Positions 54,014 to 63,762 of a stretch of 64,000 nucleotides of DNA are shown one piece after another (position 1 is the stretch's first letter; each line of letters opens with the position of its first letter). The DNA is from Hyphomicrobiales bacterium (GTDB lineage: Bacteria; Pseudomonadota; Alphaproteobacteria; Rhizobiales; Rhizobiaceae). Location of the stretch: assembly GCA_900470195.1 (NCBI GenBank), contig UEIJ01000023.1:1-64000 (forward strand). Direction: 5' to 3'. The notes beneath the pieces were generated by a model. It saw nothing but the letters and a program-made list of their open reading frames with translations. It was not told the origin of the DNA and ran no database searches. A program made the position numbers and the translations under genes.

Positions 54014-55566
54014 CACGCAGCCTCTCCGGAAATACCGCCCATGAGAAGCCCGATCTTTTCCAGCGTCACATCCACAATCGGCATGGGGTCGGAAAGCTGG
54101 CCATGGTTCATGACGGCAATGCGGTCGCTGATTTCGAGAAGTTCATCAAGGTCCTGGCTGATGACGAGAACAGCGGAACCTGAGCGCGCAAGATCAACGA
54201 GCGCCTGCCGGATATGCGCCGCGGCGCCGGCATCGACGCCCCATGTCGGCTGGTTCACCACCATGACAGACGGTGAACGGTCAAGCTCGCGCCCGATGAT
54301 GAATTTCTGCAGATTTCCGCCAGAAAGTGCTGAAGCAGGTGGATTTTCGGCGCTCTTGCGCACATCCATGCGTTCGATGATGCGTTTTGCAGCCGAGCGA
54401 AGCGCGCTTTCCGCGATCAACTTGAGTTTGCCGCCGCGCTGGAACACCTTTGCATCGGTCCTGTATCGGGACAAGAGCAGATTGTCGGTCAACATCATCG
54501 TCGGCACGGCACCATGACCAAGCCGTTCTTCCGGAACGAAGGCCGCCCCCATCATGCGTCTCTCGCTGATACCGGCCTTGCCTGCATCCGTCCCGCGAAT
54601 ACGCACATTCGAGGCGTTGGACTGCAACACCTCACCGGAAACGGCTTCAAAAAATTCGCCCTGCCCGTTGCCCGCAACGCCCGCGATACCAACGACCTCG
54701 CCAGCGGCAACCGATAGAGAAATATCCTTCAATGCCGTCGAAAACGGTCCGCGTGGCGGCTGTGACAAAGAGCTGATTTCAAAAAGAGCATTGCTGCCGA
54801 CATTTGCCGTCGCAACGGGAGTGCGCGCCACGACATTGATATCATTACCAACCATCATGCGGGCAAGCGATGCGGCGGTTTCCTTGCGTGGATCGCAATG
54901 GGCGACGACCTTCCCATGCCGCAACACGGTCGCGCGGTCACACAGGCGCTTCACCTCCTCGAGACGATGGCTGATGTAGAGGATGGACTTGCCTTCGGCT
55001 TTCAGGCGCTCCAGTGTTTCAAACAGCTTGTCGGCTTCCTGCGGCGTCAGCACCGATGTCGGCTCATCGAGGATGATGAGATCGGGTTCCTGTAGGAGAC
55101 AGCGCACAATCTCGATACGCTGGCGCTCGCCAACCGACAGATCGCCGACATGAGCCTGCGGGTCCACAGGAAGGCCATAAGTCTTGCCAACCTCACGCGC
55201 GCGTTTTGCAACCTCTGAAAGAGGAAGCGAACGGTCCAGCGACAAGGCGATGTTTTCAGCGGCGGTAAGTGAATCAAACAGCGAAAAATGCTGGAAAACC
55301 ATGCCAATGCCGAGTTTTCTTGCGGCAGCGGGTTCGTCTATCGCAACAGGCTTCCCCTTCCAGGAAATTTCGCCTTCAAGGGGTTGCAGCGCGCCGAACA
55401 GCATTTTGACCAGGGTGGATTTTCCGGCGCCGTTTTCACCCAGAAGCGCGTGAATCTCACCTTCCCCGATGGTGAGGTCGACACCATCACAGGCCCGCAG
55501 CTGACCAAATACTTTCGTGAGCCGGCGGACATCCAGAAGAGGCCGGTCGGTTAAAGGCGCTGTCAT
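54013..55566 (-). CDS. Nucleoside-type ABC transporter ATPase (double domain)
   Basis: 517 aa, sugar/nucleoside-type ATPase with two ABC domains. N-terminal Walker A is GENGAGKST, signature LSVGERQRIEIVRCLL, Walker B LIILDEPTSVL. The C-terminal domain is the degenerate kind: GVAGNGQGE instead of a normal Walker A, and signature ALSGGNLQKFIIGREL. This asymmetry is normal for the family. The start at 55566 follows GGGGAA; the frame upstream is not supported. Confidence 0.92.
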   Translation of the reverse strand: MTAPLTDRPLLDVRRLTKVFGQLRACDGVDLTIGEGEIHALLGENGAGKSTLVKMLFGALQPLEGEISWKGKPVAIDEPAAARKLGIGMVFQHFSLFDSLTAAENIALSLDRSLPLSEVAKRAREVGKTYGLPVDPQAHVGDLSVGERQRIEIVRCLLQEPDLIILDEPTSVLTPQEADKLFETLERLKAEGKSILYISHRLEEVKRLCDRATVLRHGKVVAHCDPRKETAASLARMMVGNDINVVARTPVATANVGSNALFEISSLSQPPRGPFSTALKDISLSVAAGEVVGIAGVAGNGQGEFFEAVSGEVLQSNASNVRIRGTDAGKAGISERRMMGAAFVPEERLGHGAVPTMMLTDNLLLSRYRTDAKVFQRGGKLKLIAESALRSAAKRIIERMDVRKSAENPPASALSGGNLQKFIIGRELDRSPSVMVVNQPTWGVDAGAAAHIRQALVDLARSGSAVLVISQDLDELLEISDRIAVMNHGQLSDPMPIVDVTLEKIGLLMGGISGEAA

Positions 55567-55674
55567 TGTTCCCCGTTTGTATTTTTGAATGACCTTAGCC
55601 AGCCAGTCTGCTCTTGAAAAGCCCAAAAGCAAGCAGCGGTGGACATATGCACACCGCTGCAATCATCAATCCGT

Positions 55675-56649
55675 TCAGGGTAGCAGAATGGTCGTCCCGG
55701 TCGTCTTGCGGGCTTCCAGATCCTCATGCGCCTTGCCTGCATCCTTGAGCGCATAGGTCTGGTTGATCTCGATCTTGACGGCGCCGCTTCCGACCACATC
55801 AAAAAGCTCGGCGGCGGTCTTTTCCAGGTCCGTTCGCTTGGCGATATAATTGAACAAGGTCGGACGCGTAGCGAAAAGCGACCCCTTCTGCGCCAGAATG
55901 CCCAGATCGAACGGCGGAATGACACCGGACGACTGGCCGAAACAGGCAAACATGCCGAGCGGCTTCAACACATCCAGCGAACCCATATAGGTATCGCGGC
56001 CAACGGAATCATAGACCACGTCTACGCCCGCTCCACCCGTCAGCTCCTTCACCTTTTCGGCGAAGTTTTCGGTGCGGTAATTGATGACGTGGTCATAGCC
56101 GTGCTTTCTGGCAAGCTCGATCTTTTCCTCCGATCCCGCCGTACCGATGACGGTGGCGCCGAGGTGTTTCGCCCACTGCCCTGCAATCAGCCCAACGCCG
56201 CCGGCAGCGGCATGGAAAAGGATCGTCTGCCCCGGCTCGACCCTGAATGTGCGCCGCAGAAGATATTGCGCCGTCATGCCTTTCAGCATCATGGAGGCGG
56301 CAGTCTTCAGGTCGACATTATCCGGAACCTTGACCAGCCGGTCGGCCGGCAAAATGCGCTCGTCTGCATAGGAGCCCGGTGTGGCGACATAGGCAACGCG
56401 ATCGCCAACGCGAACATCGCTCACGCCCGGACCAACCGCCACGACCGTGCCCGCGCCTTCGTTTCCAGGCGTGAACGGCATCTGGGCGGCCTTGTAAAGC
56501 CCCGTGCGGAAATAGACATCGATGAAGTTGAGACCGACGGCTTCGTGCCGCACCTTCGCCTCGCCCGGACCGGGTTCGCCGATCTCGATCTGTTCATACT
56601 TCATGACTTCCGGACCACCGGTCTGATGGACGCGAATAGCATTAATCAT
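55675..56649 (-). CDS. NADPH:quinone oxidoreductase (zeta-crystallin type)
   Basis: 324-aa zinc-free medium-chain dehydrogenase. The quinone-reductase start MINAIRVHQTGGPEVMKYEQ, NFIDVYFRTGLYK, and the NADPH motif AAAGGVGLIAGQWAKHLGA are seen. It reduces quinones with one electron from NADPH. GGAG lies 7 nt before the ATG, and the start overlaps the pcs stop by four bases. Confidence 0.9.
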   Translation of the reverse strand: MINAIRVHQTGGPEVMKYEQIEIGEPGPGEAKVRHEAVGLNFIDVYFRTGLYKAAQMPFTPGNEGAGTVVAVGPGVSDVRVGDRVAYVATPGSYADERILPADRLVKVPDNVDLKTAASMMLKGMTAQYLLRRTFRVEPGQTILFHAAAGGVGLIAGQWAKHLGATVIGTAGSEEKIELARKHGYDHVINYRTENFAEKVKELTGGAGVDVVYDSVGRDTYMGSLDVLKPLGMFACFGQSSGVIPPFDLGILAQKGSLFATRPTLFNYIAKRTDLEKTAAELFDVVGSGAVKIEINQTYALKDAGKAHEDLEARKTTGTTILLP

Positions 56650-57458
56650 GGTGCTTCTCCGCTCTTCTGCTTCTTTTCGACAACCCTTCGAGCCTTGGCA
56701 AGCGCGGCTTCACGCCCCAGGCTCGGGAAAAGCTGCATGATCGCCCCGATGAAATAGATGTAAAGCCCCGTCACGGAAATGCCGACGCGGACCCACAACG
56801 GGGCGTCCAGAGTATAATAGAGCGCTGCAGCGCCAAAGGCACACCAGAGCAGGAAAACCGTCAGATTGAGCGGACGCAGGCGGACGACCCGCACCGGATG
56901 CAGGAAGTTGATCGGCAGAAACGACAGGATTGCCGATACGACGACCGTTGCGAATGCCACCCACTCGCCCGGCCTGACGATGAAGAGCGTAAAGACAACC
57001 ATGTTCCAGACGACCGGAAAGCCCTTGAAGAAGTTCTCCTTCGTCTTCATGCCCGTATCGGCATAATAGATTGCGCTCGAAACCACGATGATTGCGCCGG
57101 ATATGAACGACAGATAGGTTCCCATGAACCCGCTTTGATAGAGCGCGAAAGCCGGTATCAGAACATAGGTGACGTAATCGATGATGTTGTCGAGAAGCTC
57201 GCCAGACCAATTCGGAAGAACGTATTTGACCTCGAGCTTGCGCGCGATAGGACCGTCGATGCCGTCGACGAACAGCGCCAGCCCCAGCCACCACCACATC
57301 GCCGTGTAGCGCCCGTCGCTGGCCGCCACGATGGAAAGGAATGCCAGAAACGAACCCGATGCCGTAAGAAGATGTACCGAAAACGCCTTGGCTTGCGGCG
57401 CGGTGACTTTCTTGGCTTTGAGTTTTCCGGTCAGTTTGGTTTTCACGCCGTCCGCCAT
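56646..57458 (-). CDS. pcs: Phosphatidylcholine synthase
   Basis: 270-aa integral membrane CDP-alcohol phosphotransferase that condenses CDP-diacylglycerol with choline. The Pcs version of the catalytic motif, DG-x2-AR-x12-G-x3-D-x3-D, fits D68-G69, A72-R73, G86, D90 and D94. About seven or eight helices. Phosphatidylcholine made this way is a hallmark of Brucella and relatives and matters for host interaction. It is coupled to the downstream quinone oxidoreductase by overlap. Confidence 0.93.
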   Translation of the reverse strand: MADGVKTKLTGKLKAKKVTAPQAKAFSVHLLTASGSFLAFLSIVAASDGRYTAMWWWLGLALFVDGIDGPIARKLEVKYVLPNWSGELLDNIIDYVTYVLIPAFALYQSGFMGTYLSFISGAIIVVSSAIYYADTGMKTKENFFKGFPVVWNMVVFTLFIVRPGEWVAFATVVVSAILSFLPINFLHPVRVVRLRPLNLTVFLLWCAFGAAALYYTLDAPLWVRVGISVTGLYIYFIGAIMQLFPSLGREAALAKARRVVEKKQKSGEAP

Positions 57459-57774
57459 TTCAGTTTGTCGCCGCGCTTATCCCGCCCAAGACATTCCCCG
57501 AGGCGGCGAGCATATTTAATCTATCGGGGAACGCGTACACCACACAAACTGACATCCCCAAAACTTATGATCATCGAAACGTTTGTCCCTCGGGAAAAAG
57601 CCATGATCCTGCAGCAGCTTTCCCTGAATAAGCGCAAAAGAGCAAGTAAGGCGTGAGGCAAATCCGCCATAATCCCACGGAAGAATGGCCTTTTGGCTGT
57701 ATTTCGGTTTAAGTGCGGCTGGAATCATCAGACGATGCACGAGGCCCGCAATGTCGGGCCGGGGATGAAACACG
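57459..57774. other. Divergent intergenic region, pcs to UbiH-like gene
   Basis: 316 bp with promoters for both directions expected. A stem GGCCCG/CGGGCC (57743-57760) sits directly before the GGGGAT ribosome site of the UbiH-like gene and could affect its translation. No gene is seen. Confidence 0.45.
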
Positions 57775-59019
57775 ATGAACGATATTGTTGTGAACAAGCC
57801 ACTCACCGACATTGTCATCAGCGGTAGCGGGCCTGCCGGGATGATGGCCGCGCTGGCACTTGGCGCGAAAGGCTATCGCACCGTGTTGCTGGGACCTGAG
57901 ACCGACAAGGGAGATCGTCGCACCACCGCGCTCATGATGCCGGCCATCAGGTTGCTGGACGAACTGGGCGTCTGGCCGGATATCGAGCCGGAAGCCGCCG
58001 CCCTCGCCTCCATGCGCATTGTCGACGCGACACGGCGACTTGTGAGAAGCCCTGTCGTGACTTTCCGCGCCGGTGAAATCGATGAGGCCGCGTTCGGCTA
58101 CAACATCCCCAACGCCGTTTTGAACGAAAAGCTCTCCAAAGCCGTTGCACGAAATCCGAACATCCAGCGTATCAATGCACCCGTTATCGAATATCGTCAC
58201 AATGGCGACCACGTGACCGTCACGCTGTCAGGCGGCGACACGCTGCATACGCGGCTGGTCGTTGCGGCAGACGGGCGTAATTCGATGGCACGCGAAGCGG
58301 CCGGCATTCGCACACGCCGCTGGAGTTATCCGCAGACAGCCGTTGTGCTTTCCTTTTCGCACAATGTCGATCATGAGAACATTTCGACGGAGTTCCACAC
58401 CGAGGAAGGCCCGTTCACGCAGGTGCCCCTGAAAGGCAAACGCTCGAGCCTTGTCTGGGTGGTCAATCCCGGTCGCGCCGAAGCGCTTCTTGCACTTGAT
58501 GACGCGACGCTCGCCAGGCGCATAGAGGACATGATGCAATCCATGCTCGGCAAGATCGAACTCGAAATAAAGCCGCAGGCCTGGCCGCTTTCCGGCCTCG
58601 TGCCTCATGCCTTTGCAGCCAGACGCACGATTCTCATCGGCGAAGCCGCGCACGTGTTTCCGCCGATTGGCGCACAGGGCCTCAATCTGGGTTCGCGTGA
58701 CGTGGAAACGCTGGTCAAGGCCATAGAAAGCGACCCGGTCGATCCCGGTTCGGATCGGGTCATGCGTTCCTATGACCGTGCGAGACGCCCGGATATTCTG
58801 GCCCGCACCGGCTCCGTCGATGCGCTCAATCGGTCGCTCCTGTCCGGCATGCTTCCGGCGCAGATCGTGCGCGGCGTGGGGTTGGAAATGCTTCGCTCTT
58901 TCGCGCCGCTGCGCGCATTCTTCATGCGTGAGGGGCTTCGTCCCGGCAGCGGTTTCTCGCATCTTCTTCCGAAACTGCGGAGCCTTCCGCACAGAGGCGA
59001 CGGAAAACGTCCCAGCTAA
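57775..59019 (+). CDS. UbiH/COQ6-family FAD monooxygenase
   Basis: 414 aa. The FAD fold at the N-terminus is IVISGSGPAGMMAALALGAK, the middle motif is VVAADGRNSMAREAAGI, and the ribose-binding block is ILIGEAAHVFPPIGAQGLNLG. This is the ubiquinone-hydroxylase group (UbiH/UbiF/UbiL). The hydroxylated ring position cannot be told from sequence. The start is ATG 57775 behind GGGGAT. Confidence 0.88.
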   Translation: MNDIVVNKPLTDIVISGSGPAGMMAALALGAKGYRTVLLGPETDKGDRRTTALMMPAIRLLDELGVWPDIEPEAAALASMRIVDATRRLVRSPVVTFRAGEIDEAAFGYNIPNAVLNEKLSKAVARNPNIQRINAPVIEYRHNGDHVTVTLSGGDTLHTRLVVAADGRNSMAREAAGIRTRRWSYPQTAVVLSFSHNVDHENISTEFHTEEGPFTQVPLKGKRSSLVWVVNPGRAEALLALDDATLARRIEDMMQSMLGKIELEIKPQAWPLSGLVPHAFAARRTILIGEAAHVFPPIGAQGLNLGSRDVETLVKAIESDPVDPGSDRVMRSYDRARRPDILARTGSVDALNRSLLSGMLPAQIVRGVGLEMLRSFAPLRAFFMREGLRPGSGFSHLLPKLRSLPHRGDGKRPS

Positions 59020-59111
59020 CCTGATTTTCCGATCACCAGAGACATCAAACTGACAGAATTGCCGGTTCCCGCCGACTTTAATTTGTCGCGCAGCGAACTA
59101 AATAATGTTGC

Positions 59112-59450
59112 ATGGGTATGACACAGATAAAGCACGCGAAATTTCAGATCGGTCAGGTCGTCAAGCACCGGCTGTTCCCCTTCCGTGGGGTCATCTTCGA
59201 CGTAGATCCGGAATTCGCGAATACGGAAGAATGGTATGAATCCATTCCCGAGGAAGCGCGTCCGCACCGCGATCAACCCTTTTATCATCTGCTCGCTGAA
59301 AACGCGGAATCCGAATATGTCGCTTACGTATCGGAACAGAACCTCGTGCCGGATCTGAGCGGCGAGCCCCTGCGTCATCCGCAGATTGAAGAAATGTTCG
59401 ACCGGCTGGACAACGGCTCCTATCGCGTAAAAGCGCAGCATTCGAATTGA
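59112..59450 (+). CDS. hspQ: Heat shock protein HspQ
   Basis: 112 aa, YccV-like domain: KFQIGQVVKHRLFPFRGVIF, FYHLLAENAESEYVAYVSEQ and NLVPDLSGEPLRHPQIEEMF. HspQ binds hemimethylated DNA and modulates Lon in enterobacteria. ATG 59112 or 59118 may be the start; neither has a clear ribosome site. A terminator follows. Confidence 0.9.
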   Translation: MGMTQIKHAKFQIGQVVKHRLFPFRGVIFDVDPEFANTEEWYESIPEEARPHRDQPFYHLLAENAESEYVAYVSEQNLVPDLSGEPLRHPQIEEMFDRLDNGSYRVKAQHSN

Positions 59451-59485
59451 GATAGAGTTCTGTTTTAAAGTGACGCCTTAAAATA

Positions 59486-59510
59486 AAAGGGGCGCTCGAA
59501 GCGCCCCTTT
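59486..59510. terminator. Bidirectional terminator between hspQ and the IalB-family gene
   Basis: AAAGGGGCGCT/AGCGCCCCTTT with a CGA loop. Confidence 0.88.
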
Positions 59511-59533
59511 GTCATGACAGACCGGACTGCAGC

Positions 59534-60151
59534 TTAGTTGGCTGCGCCTTTTGCCTTGTCCTGTTCAGCCTTCATCTTGGCTTCAAAGTCTTTCTGCTTC
59601 TTCTGGACGGCGTCCTGAAGTTCCTTCTGGCGTTCTTCCAGTTCCGACTGCTTGAGGGCCGGGCCGGTCAGAGCGCCGGAGAAGCCGGTGAGAGCAACCG
59701 GAATCGGGTTCGGCTTGTTCTGATAGTTGACCGAAGTCAGGGTCAGCTTGCCGCCCTTCTTGAGCGCATTGATGAGATCGTCGGTCAGCGGAGCTTCGGC
59801 GATGCAGCGATCCGGGAAGCAGATGCCGTATTCAAGCTTGACCGGCTTGTTGTTGTCGATCTGAAGGCCGACACCGGCAGGAATCAGACGGCCGATAGGA
59901 ACGGTCACCTGAAAGATCTTGCGGTTGATCTTGCCCTTGATCTCGATGAGGTTGACGGCGGTCAGGAGCTGGCCGGAATCCGCGGTGACGATGTTCTGCG
60001 TGTTGCAGATATCGTTATCTTCCTGCTTCGAGCAAACCTTGAACCAGCCCTGTGGCGGCTGCTGCGCCGATGCAGGCATCGTCGCGGAGGCAAGCAGGGC
60101 GAACGCGCCAGCAATGGCAGATGCGGCAGCGATTGTCTTCGTGCTGGACAT
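59534..60151 (-). CDS. Invasion-associated locus B (IalB) family protein
   Basis: 205 aa, exported. The signal peptide ends ATMPASAQ. The IalB domain contains GWFKVCSKQEDNDICNTQNI, YGICFPDRCIAEAPL with paired Cys, and a charged C-terminal coiled tail (SELEERQKELQDAVQKKQKD). In Bartonella IalB is linked to erythrocyte invasion; the general role is unknown. ATG 60151 has AAAGGA upstream. Confidence 0.88.
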   Translation of the reverse strand: MSSTKTIAAASAIAGAFALLASATMPASAQQPPQGWFKVCSKQEDNDICNTQNIVTADSGQLLTAVNLIEIKGKINRKIFQVTVPIGRLIPAGVGLQIDNNKPVKLEYGICFPDRCIAEAPLTDDLINALKKGGKLTLTSVNYQNKPNPIPVALTGFSGALTGPALKQSELEERQKELQDAVQKKQKDFEAKMKAEQDKAKGAAN

Positions 60152-60500
60152 GATCAACAGGTTCCTTTCAACACTCTGATCTATAGTTCCCGTTCTGTAT
60201 TTAAGTCAGCGATAGACCGTCACTGGTTTGAAAATGCGGCAACAGCGTGACCTTGAGGGTTTTAGCCCCCATTCAGGCCCGATCGGGGCCCAATCCGGAG
60301 CCGTGTTACAACGACTATGGGTATGAATCCAGATGAGTTTCGACATTCCGTGCTCGGAATCCGTCAAAATCTTTGTTTTGGCTCCCACTGTCACGTGACG
60401 GACACGCCCTAATTCCGCACTTAATGTACGATCATGCTAGTTTTCGGTTCCGAATCGACGCTTCCCTGCGCCGACCATCAAACTTGTTTACAATGGACGA
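60152..60500. other. Divergent intergenic region, IalB-family to YejA-like gene
   Basis: 349 bp. A small stem GGCCCGAT/CGGGGCC lies near 60277-60291. Promoters for both neighbours are expected here. No gene is supported. Confidence 0.4.
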
Positions 60501-62351
60501 TTGAAGTTGAACGGATTGATTGCCTATCTCCGCAAAGCGGTTGTTGCGAGCTTTACCGGAGCGGCTGTCGCCGCGATGCCGGTGCAAGCAATCGCGCAAA
60601 CCCAGCCGGACTATGCGCTGTCCATGCACGGAGACGTGGCTCTGCCAGCCGACTTCACCCATTTTCCTTACGCGAATGCCGACGCGCCGAAGGGCGGCAC
60701 GCTTACAATGGGCGTTGTCGGCACCTTCGACAGCCTCAATCCATTTGTGCTGAAAAGCATGCGTACCACGGCGCGCGGTCTTTTCGGGGACGTCGACCTC
60801 GGAAATCTGGTTTATGAAACCCTCATGCAGCGCTCGCGGGATGAGCCCTTTACCCTTTACGGCCTGCTGGCTGAAAAGGTTGCAGTCGATCCCGAACGCA
60901 AATGGGTCGAATTCACCCTGAACCCGAAGGCGAAATGGTCTGACGGCCAACCGGTGACCGTGGACGACGTGCTTTTCACCTATGACATCCTGACGGAAAA
61001 GGGGCGTCCTCCCTACAACAACCGGATGAGCCGTGTCGAAAAGATCGAGAAGACAGGAGAACGCTCCGTTCGCTTCACCTTCAACGACAAGTCGGACCGG
61101 GAGTTTCCGATGCTCGTCGCGTCTTCGATGCCCGTGCTGCCAAAGCACGCCATCGATCGAGAGACCTTCGGTAATTCATCCCTGAAACCACCTGTCGGCA
61201 GCGGGCCGTATCTTGTTTCCGGCGTGCAGCCCGGCCAGCATATCATCTACAAACGCAACCCTGATTATTGGGGCAAGGATTTGCCGTCACAGCGCGGCCT
61301 CAACAATTTCGACACTTTGACGATCGAATATTATCGCAACGAGACTTCCCTGTTCGAGTCGTTCAAGAAAGGGCTGCTCGATGTCTTTATCGAAGCAAAC
61401 CCGACGCGCTGGCAAAAGCTCTATGATTTCCCGGCGGTCAAACAGGGGCGGGTTATCAAGGACAACTTTGAAAAAGGCACCCCAGCCAATCTGCTGGGAT
61501 TCGTGTTCAATACGCGCCGCCCGATCTTCGCCGACCGTCGCGTCCGACAGGCTCTTGGACTGCTGTTCGATTTTGAATGGGCCAATCGCAATCTCTTTGC
61601 CGATCAATATCGCCGCACGCAGAGTTATTGGGAAGGATCGGAGCTTTCTTCCGTGGGTAAGCCGGCTGACGACCGCGAGAAGCAATTGCTTGCACCTTTC
61701 CCCGACGCTGTCCGCGAAGATGTCATGAATGGTACGTGGCATCCGCCGGTAACGGACGGCAGCGGCCATGATCGCATACCAGCAAAGAAAGCCTATGATC
61801 TGCTGACAGAAGCCGGTTTCCGGTTTGAGCGCGGCCTGGCAGTTGATCCCTCCGGCAAGCCGCTGACGTTCGAAATCATGACGCGCTCGCCCGACGAAGA
61901 AAAGGTCGCTCTCGCCTACAAACGCAACCTTGCGCGGCTTGGTATTACGGCAGAAATCCGTACGGCTGACGACGCCCAATATCAGCAACGCCTGCAGACA
62001 TTCGACTACGACATGATACTCGGCGCACTGACCGGCTCGCTTTCGCCCGGCAATGAACAATGGATGCGCTGGGGTGCGGCTTCGCGGGATGTCCAGGGAA
62101 GCTTCAACTATCCGGGAGTGGCCGATCCAGCCGTTGATGCGATGATTGAAGCGCTGCTGGCCTCAAGAAGCCGCGCGGATTTCGTCAGTGCGGTTCGCGC
62201 GCTGGATCGCGTGCTTATCTCTGGCGACTACTACGTTCCGCTTTACTACCTTCCCTATCAATGGGTAGCGCGCTGGGATCGTATCGAACACCCGCAGAAG
62301 ACCTCACTTTACGGCTATCAGCTGCCGACCTGGTGGCGCTCAAATCCATGA
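60501..62351 (+). CDS. YejA-like peptide/solute-binding protein (family 5)
   Basis: 616 aa, larger than the OppA copies and typical of YejA-type binding proteins. The signal peptide ends VQAIAQ (about residue 33). The mature start is YALSMHGDVALPADFTHFPY and the family block is NPKAKWSDGQPVTVDDVLFTYDI. The start is a TTG at 60501 (TTG at 60507 possible) with a weak ribosome site. No permease genes follow, so it may work with a transporter elsewhere. Confidence 0.88.
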   Translation: MKLNGLIAYLRKAVVASFTGAAVAAMPVQAIAQTQPDYALSMHGDVALPADFTHFPYANADAPKGGTLTMGVVGTFDSLNPFVLKSMRTTARGLFGDVDLGNLVYETLMQRSRDEPFTLYGLLAEKVAVDPERKWVEFTLNPKAKWSDGQPVTVDDVLFTYDILTEKGRPPYNNRMSRVEKIEKTGERSVRFTFNDKSDREFPMLVASSMPVLPKHAIDRETFGNSSLKPPVGSGPYLVSGVQPGQHIIYKRNPDYWGKDLPSQRGLNNFDTLTIEYYRNETSLFESFKKGLLDVFIEANPTRWQKLYDFPAVKQGRVIKDNFEKGTPANLLGFVFNTRRPIFADRRVRQALGLLFDFEWANRNLFADQYRRTQSYWEGSELSSVGKPADDREKQLLAPFPDAVREDVMNGTWHPPVTDGSGHDRIPAKKAYDLLTEAGFRFERGLAVDPSGKPLTFEIMTRSPDEEKVALAYKRNLARLGITAEIRTADDAQYQQRLQTFDYDMILGALTGSLSPGNEQWMRWGAASRDVQGSFNYPGVADPAVDAMIEALLASRSRADFVSAVRALDRVLISGDYYVPLYYLPYQWVARWDRIEHPQKTSLYGYQLPTWWRSNP

Positions 62352-62451
62352 CCGGGCTTTAACGTCGGTGTAATTCGCCCTACATCCACCCAATATATGA
62401 TGAGTATTTAACGGGAGGCCGAGCCTCCGGTTCCTGCACGGAGATCGAACC

Positions 62452-63126
62452 ATGGCCGCCAGAAAGATAACTATCGATGTCGTTTCGGACGTCGTCTGCC
62501 CATGGTGCTTTCTGGGGCGCAAGCGCCTCGAAGCGGCTCTCGCAATGGTGCCGGACGTTGAGGCGGAGGTGCGCTGGCGCCCCTTCCAACTGGACCCCAC
62601 CCTGCCTCCACAGGGCAAGGATCGCCAAGCCTATATGCGAGAGAAATTCGGCACTGGCGGAAAGATCGATGACATCCACAAACAGCTGACCGAGCTTGGC
62701 GAGGAAAACGGCATCGTATTCGATTTCGATGCCATTGCGCGCGCGCCGAACACCCTTGATGCACATCGGCTCATACATTGGGCCGCGCAGGCCGCCCCCG
62801 ACACCCAGGATAGGATGGTCGGCATGCTGTTCTCGCTCTATTTCGAGCAGGGACAGGACATCGGCGACCATGAAGTGCTGGTCGATGCGGCGGCAAGCGT
62901 CGGCATGGACGCCGCAGTCGTCGCCCGGCTTCTGCAAAGCGACGCCGACAAGACGACAATTCGCGAGGAGATCGACACTGCCAACCGCATCGGCGTGCGC
63001 GGCGTGCCGTGTTTCATTATTGACCAGAAATATGCCGTCATGGGCGCGCAGACGGCAGATGTCCTTGCCGACGCTATTCGCCAGACGGCGGAAGGTTTCG
63101 AGCCGGGAATTGCCGAGGACCGGTAA
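62452..63126 (+). CDS. DsbA/FrnE-like thioredoxin-fold oxidoreductase
   Basis: 224 aa, cytoplasmic (no signal peptide). The active-site motif CPWC is in DVVCPWCFLGRKRLEAAL, and the cis-Pro region is RIGVRGVPCFII. It belongs to the FrnE/2-hydroxychromene-2-carboxylate isomerase-like DsbA group, often tied to oxidative stress. GGAG lies upstream of ATG 62452. Confidence 0.9.
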   Translation: MAARKITIDVVSDVVCPWCFLGRKRLEAALAMVPDVEAEVRWRPFQLDPTLPPQGKDRQAYMREKFGTGGKIDDIHKQLTELGEENGIVFDFDAIARAPNTLDAHRLIHWAAQAAPDTQDRMVGMLFSLYFEQGQDIGDHEVLVDAAASVGMDAAVVARLLQSDADKTTIREEIDTANRIGVRGVPCFIIDQKYAVMGAQTADVLADAIRQTAEGFEPGIAEDR

Positions 63127-63184
63127 AGGTAAAAACCGTTTACAAACAGATTATCAGCATCGGTCAAGTTAAAGCCATAAGCTT

Positions 63185-63712
63185 TCATTCCAAAAGAGAC
63201 TTGGCCTCTTCATATTTCATCCCAATGGCTTCATAATCGCACTTCATTGTCCTTAATTCCGCTTTCGCATTTTCCTCGATCAATTGCGAATTATTGAAGT
63301 TATTCCAATCATTCCTCATAATTAGTCTAGACAATTCAAATGCAGCATCCGCTGAAACTTGGCCCAAAGCAAAATCTATTGACATTCCTCGCAATGGGCG
63401 ATTAAAAGTTCCGTAGAATATAACAATATCTTCGGGCTTTGGTATTTCAATGTCCCAACCAGAAACCAGATTTTTACTTTCTGCATCCATATATTCTTTT
63501 CCAGCGATATAAGCATACTTATTAAATTTCTCACTAATATCTGGCCACCCAATAATTCCAAACAAATATGAGCAGCCAAAGGCTGTCCATGACCTTTCCG
63601 TCAGATCTCCATAGTATGCTTTGCTTTTTTCGGCACCAAAGCCATGAGAGGATGTAGGAAAAAATATTATTGCAAACAAAAATAATAAACACTTTTTGTT
63701 TACAAGAAACAT
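63185..63712 (-). CDS. AT-rich secreted orphan protein
   Basis: 175 aa. The signal peptide (KKCLLFLFAIIFFPTSSHG) is followed by a polar mature part with SWTAFGCSYLFGIIGWPD and a C-terminal helix rich in E and K. No family is recognised. Base use is far more AT-rich than the DsbA-like and mfd genes on either side, indicating recent acquisition. AAGGTGG precedes the ATG. Confidence 0.7.
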   Translation of the reverse strand: MFLVNKKCLLFLFAIIFFPTSSHGFGAEKSKAYYGDLTERSWTAFGCSYLFGIIGWPDISEKFNKYAYIAGKEYMDAESKNLVSGWDIEIPKPEDIVIFYGTFNRPLRGMSIDFALGQVSADAAFELSRLIMRNDWNNFNNSQLIEENAKAELRTMKCDYEAIGMKYEEAKSLLE

Positions 63713-63762
63713 TTAGCCACCTTTTCTAATAATCAAACTGTATCGGAAATTTATATACAGCT

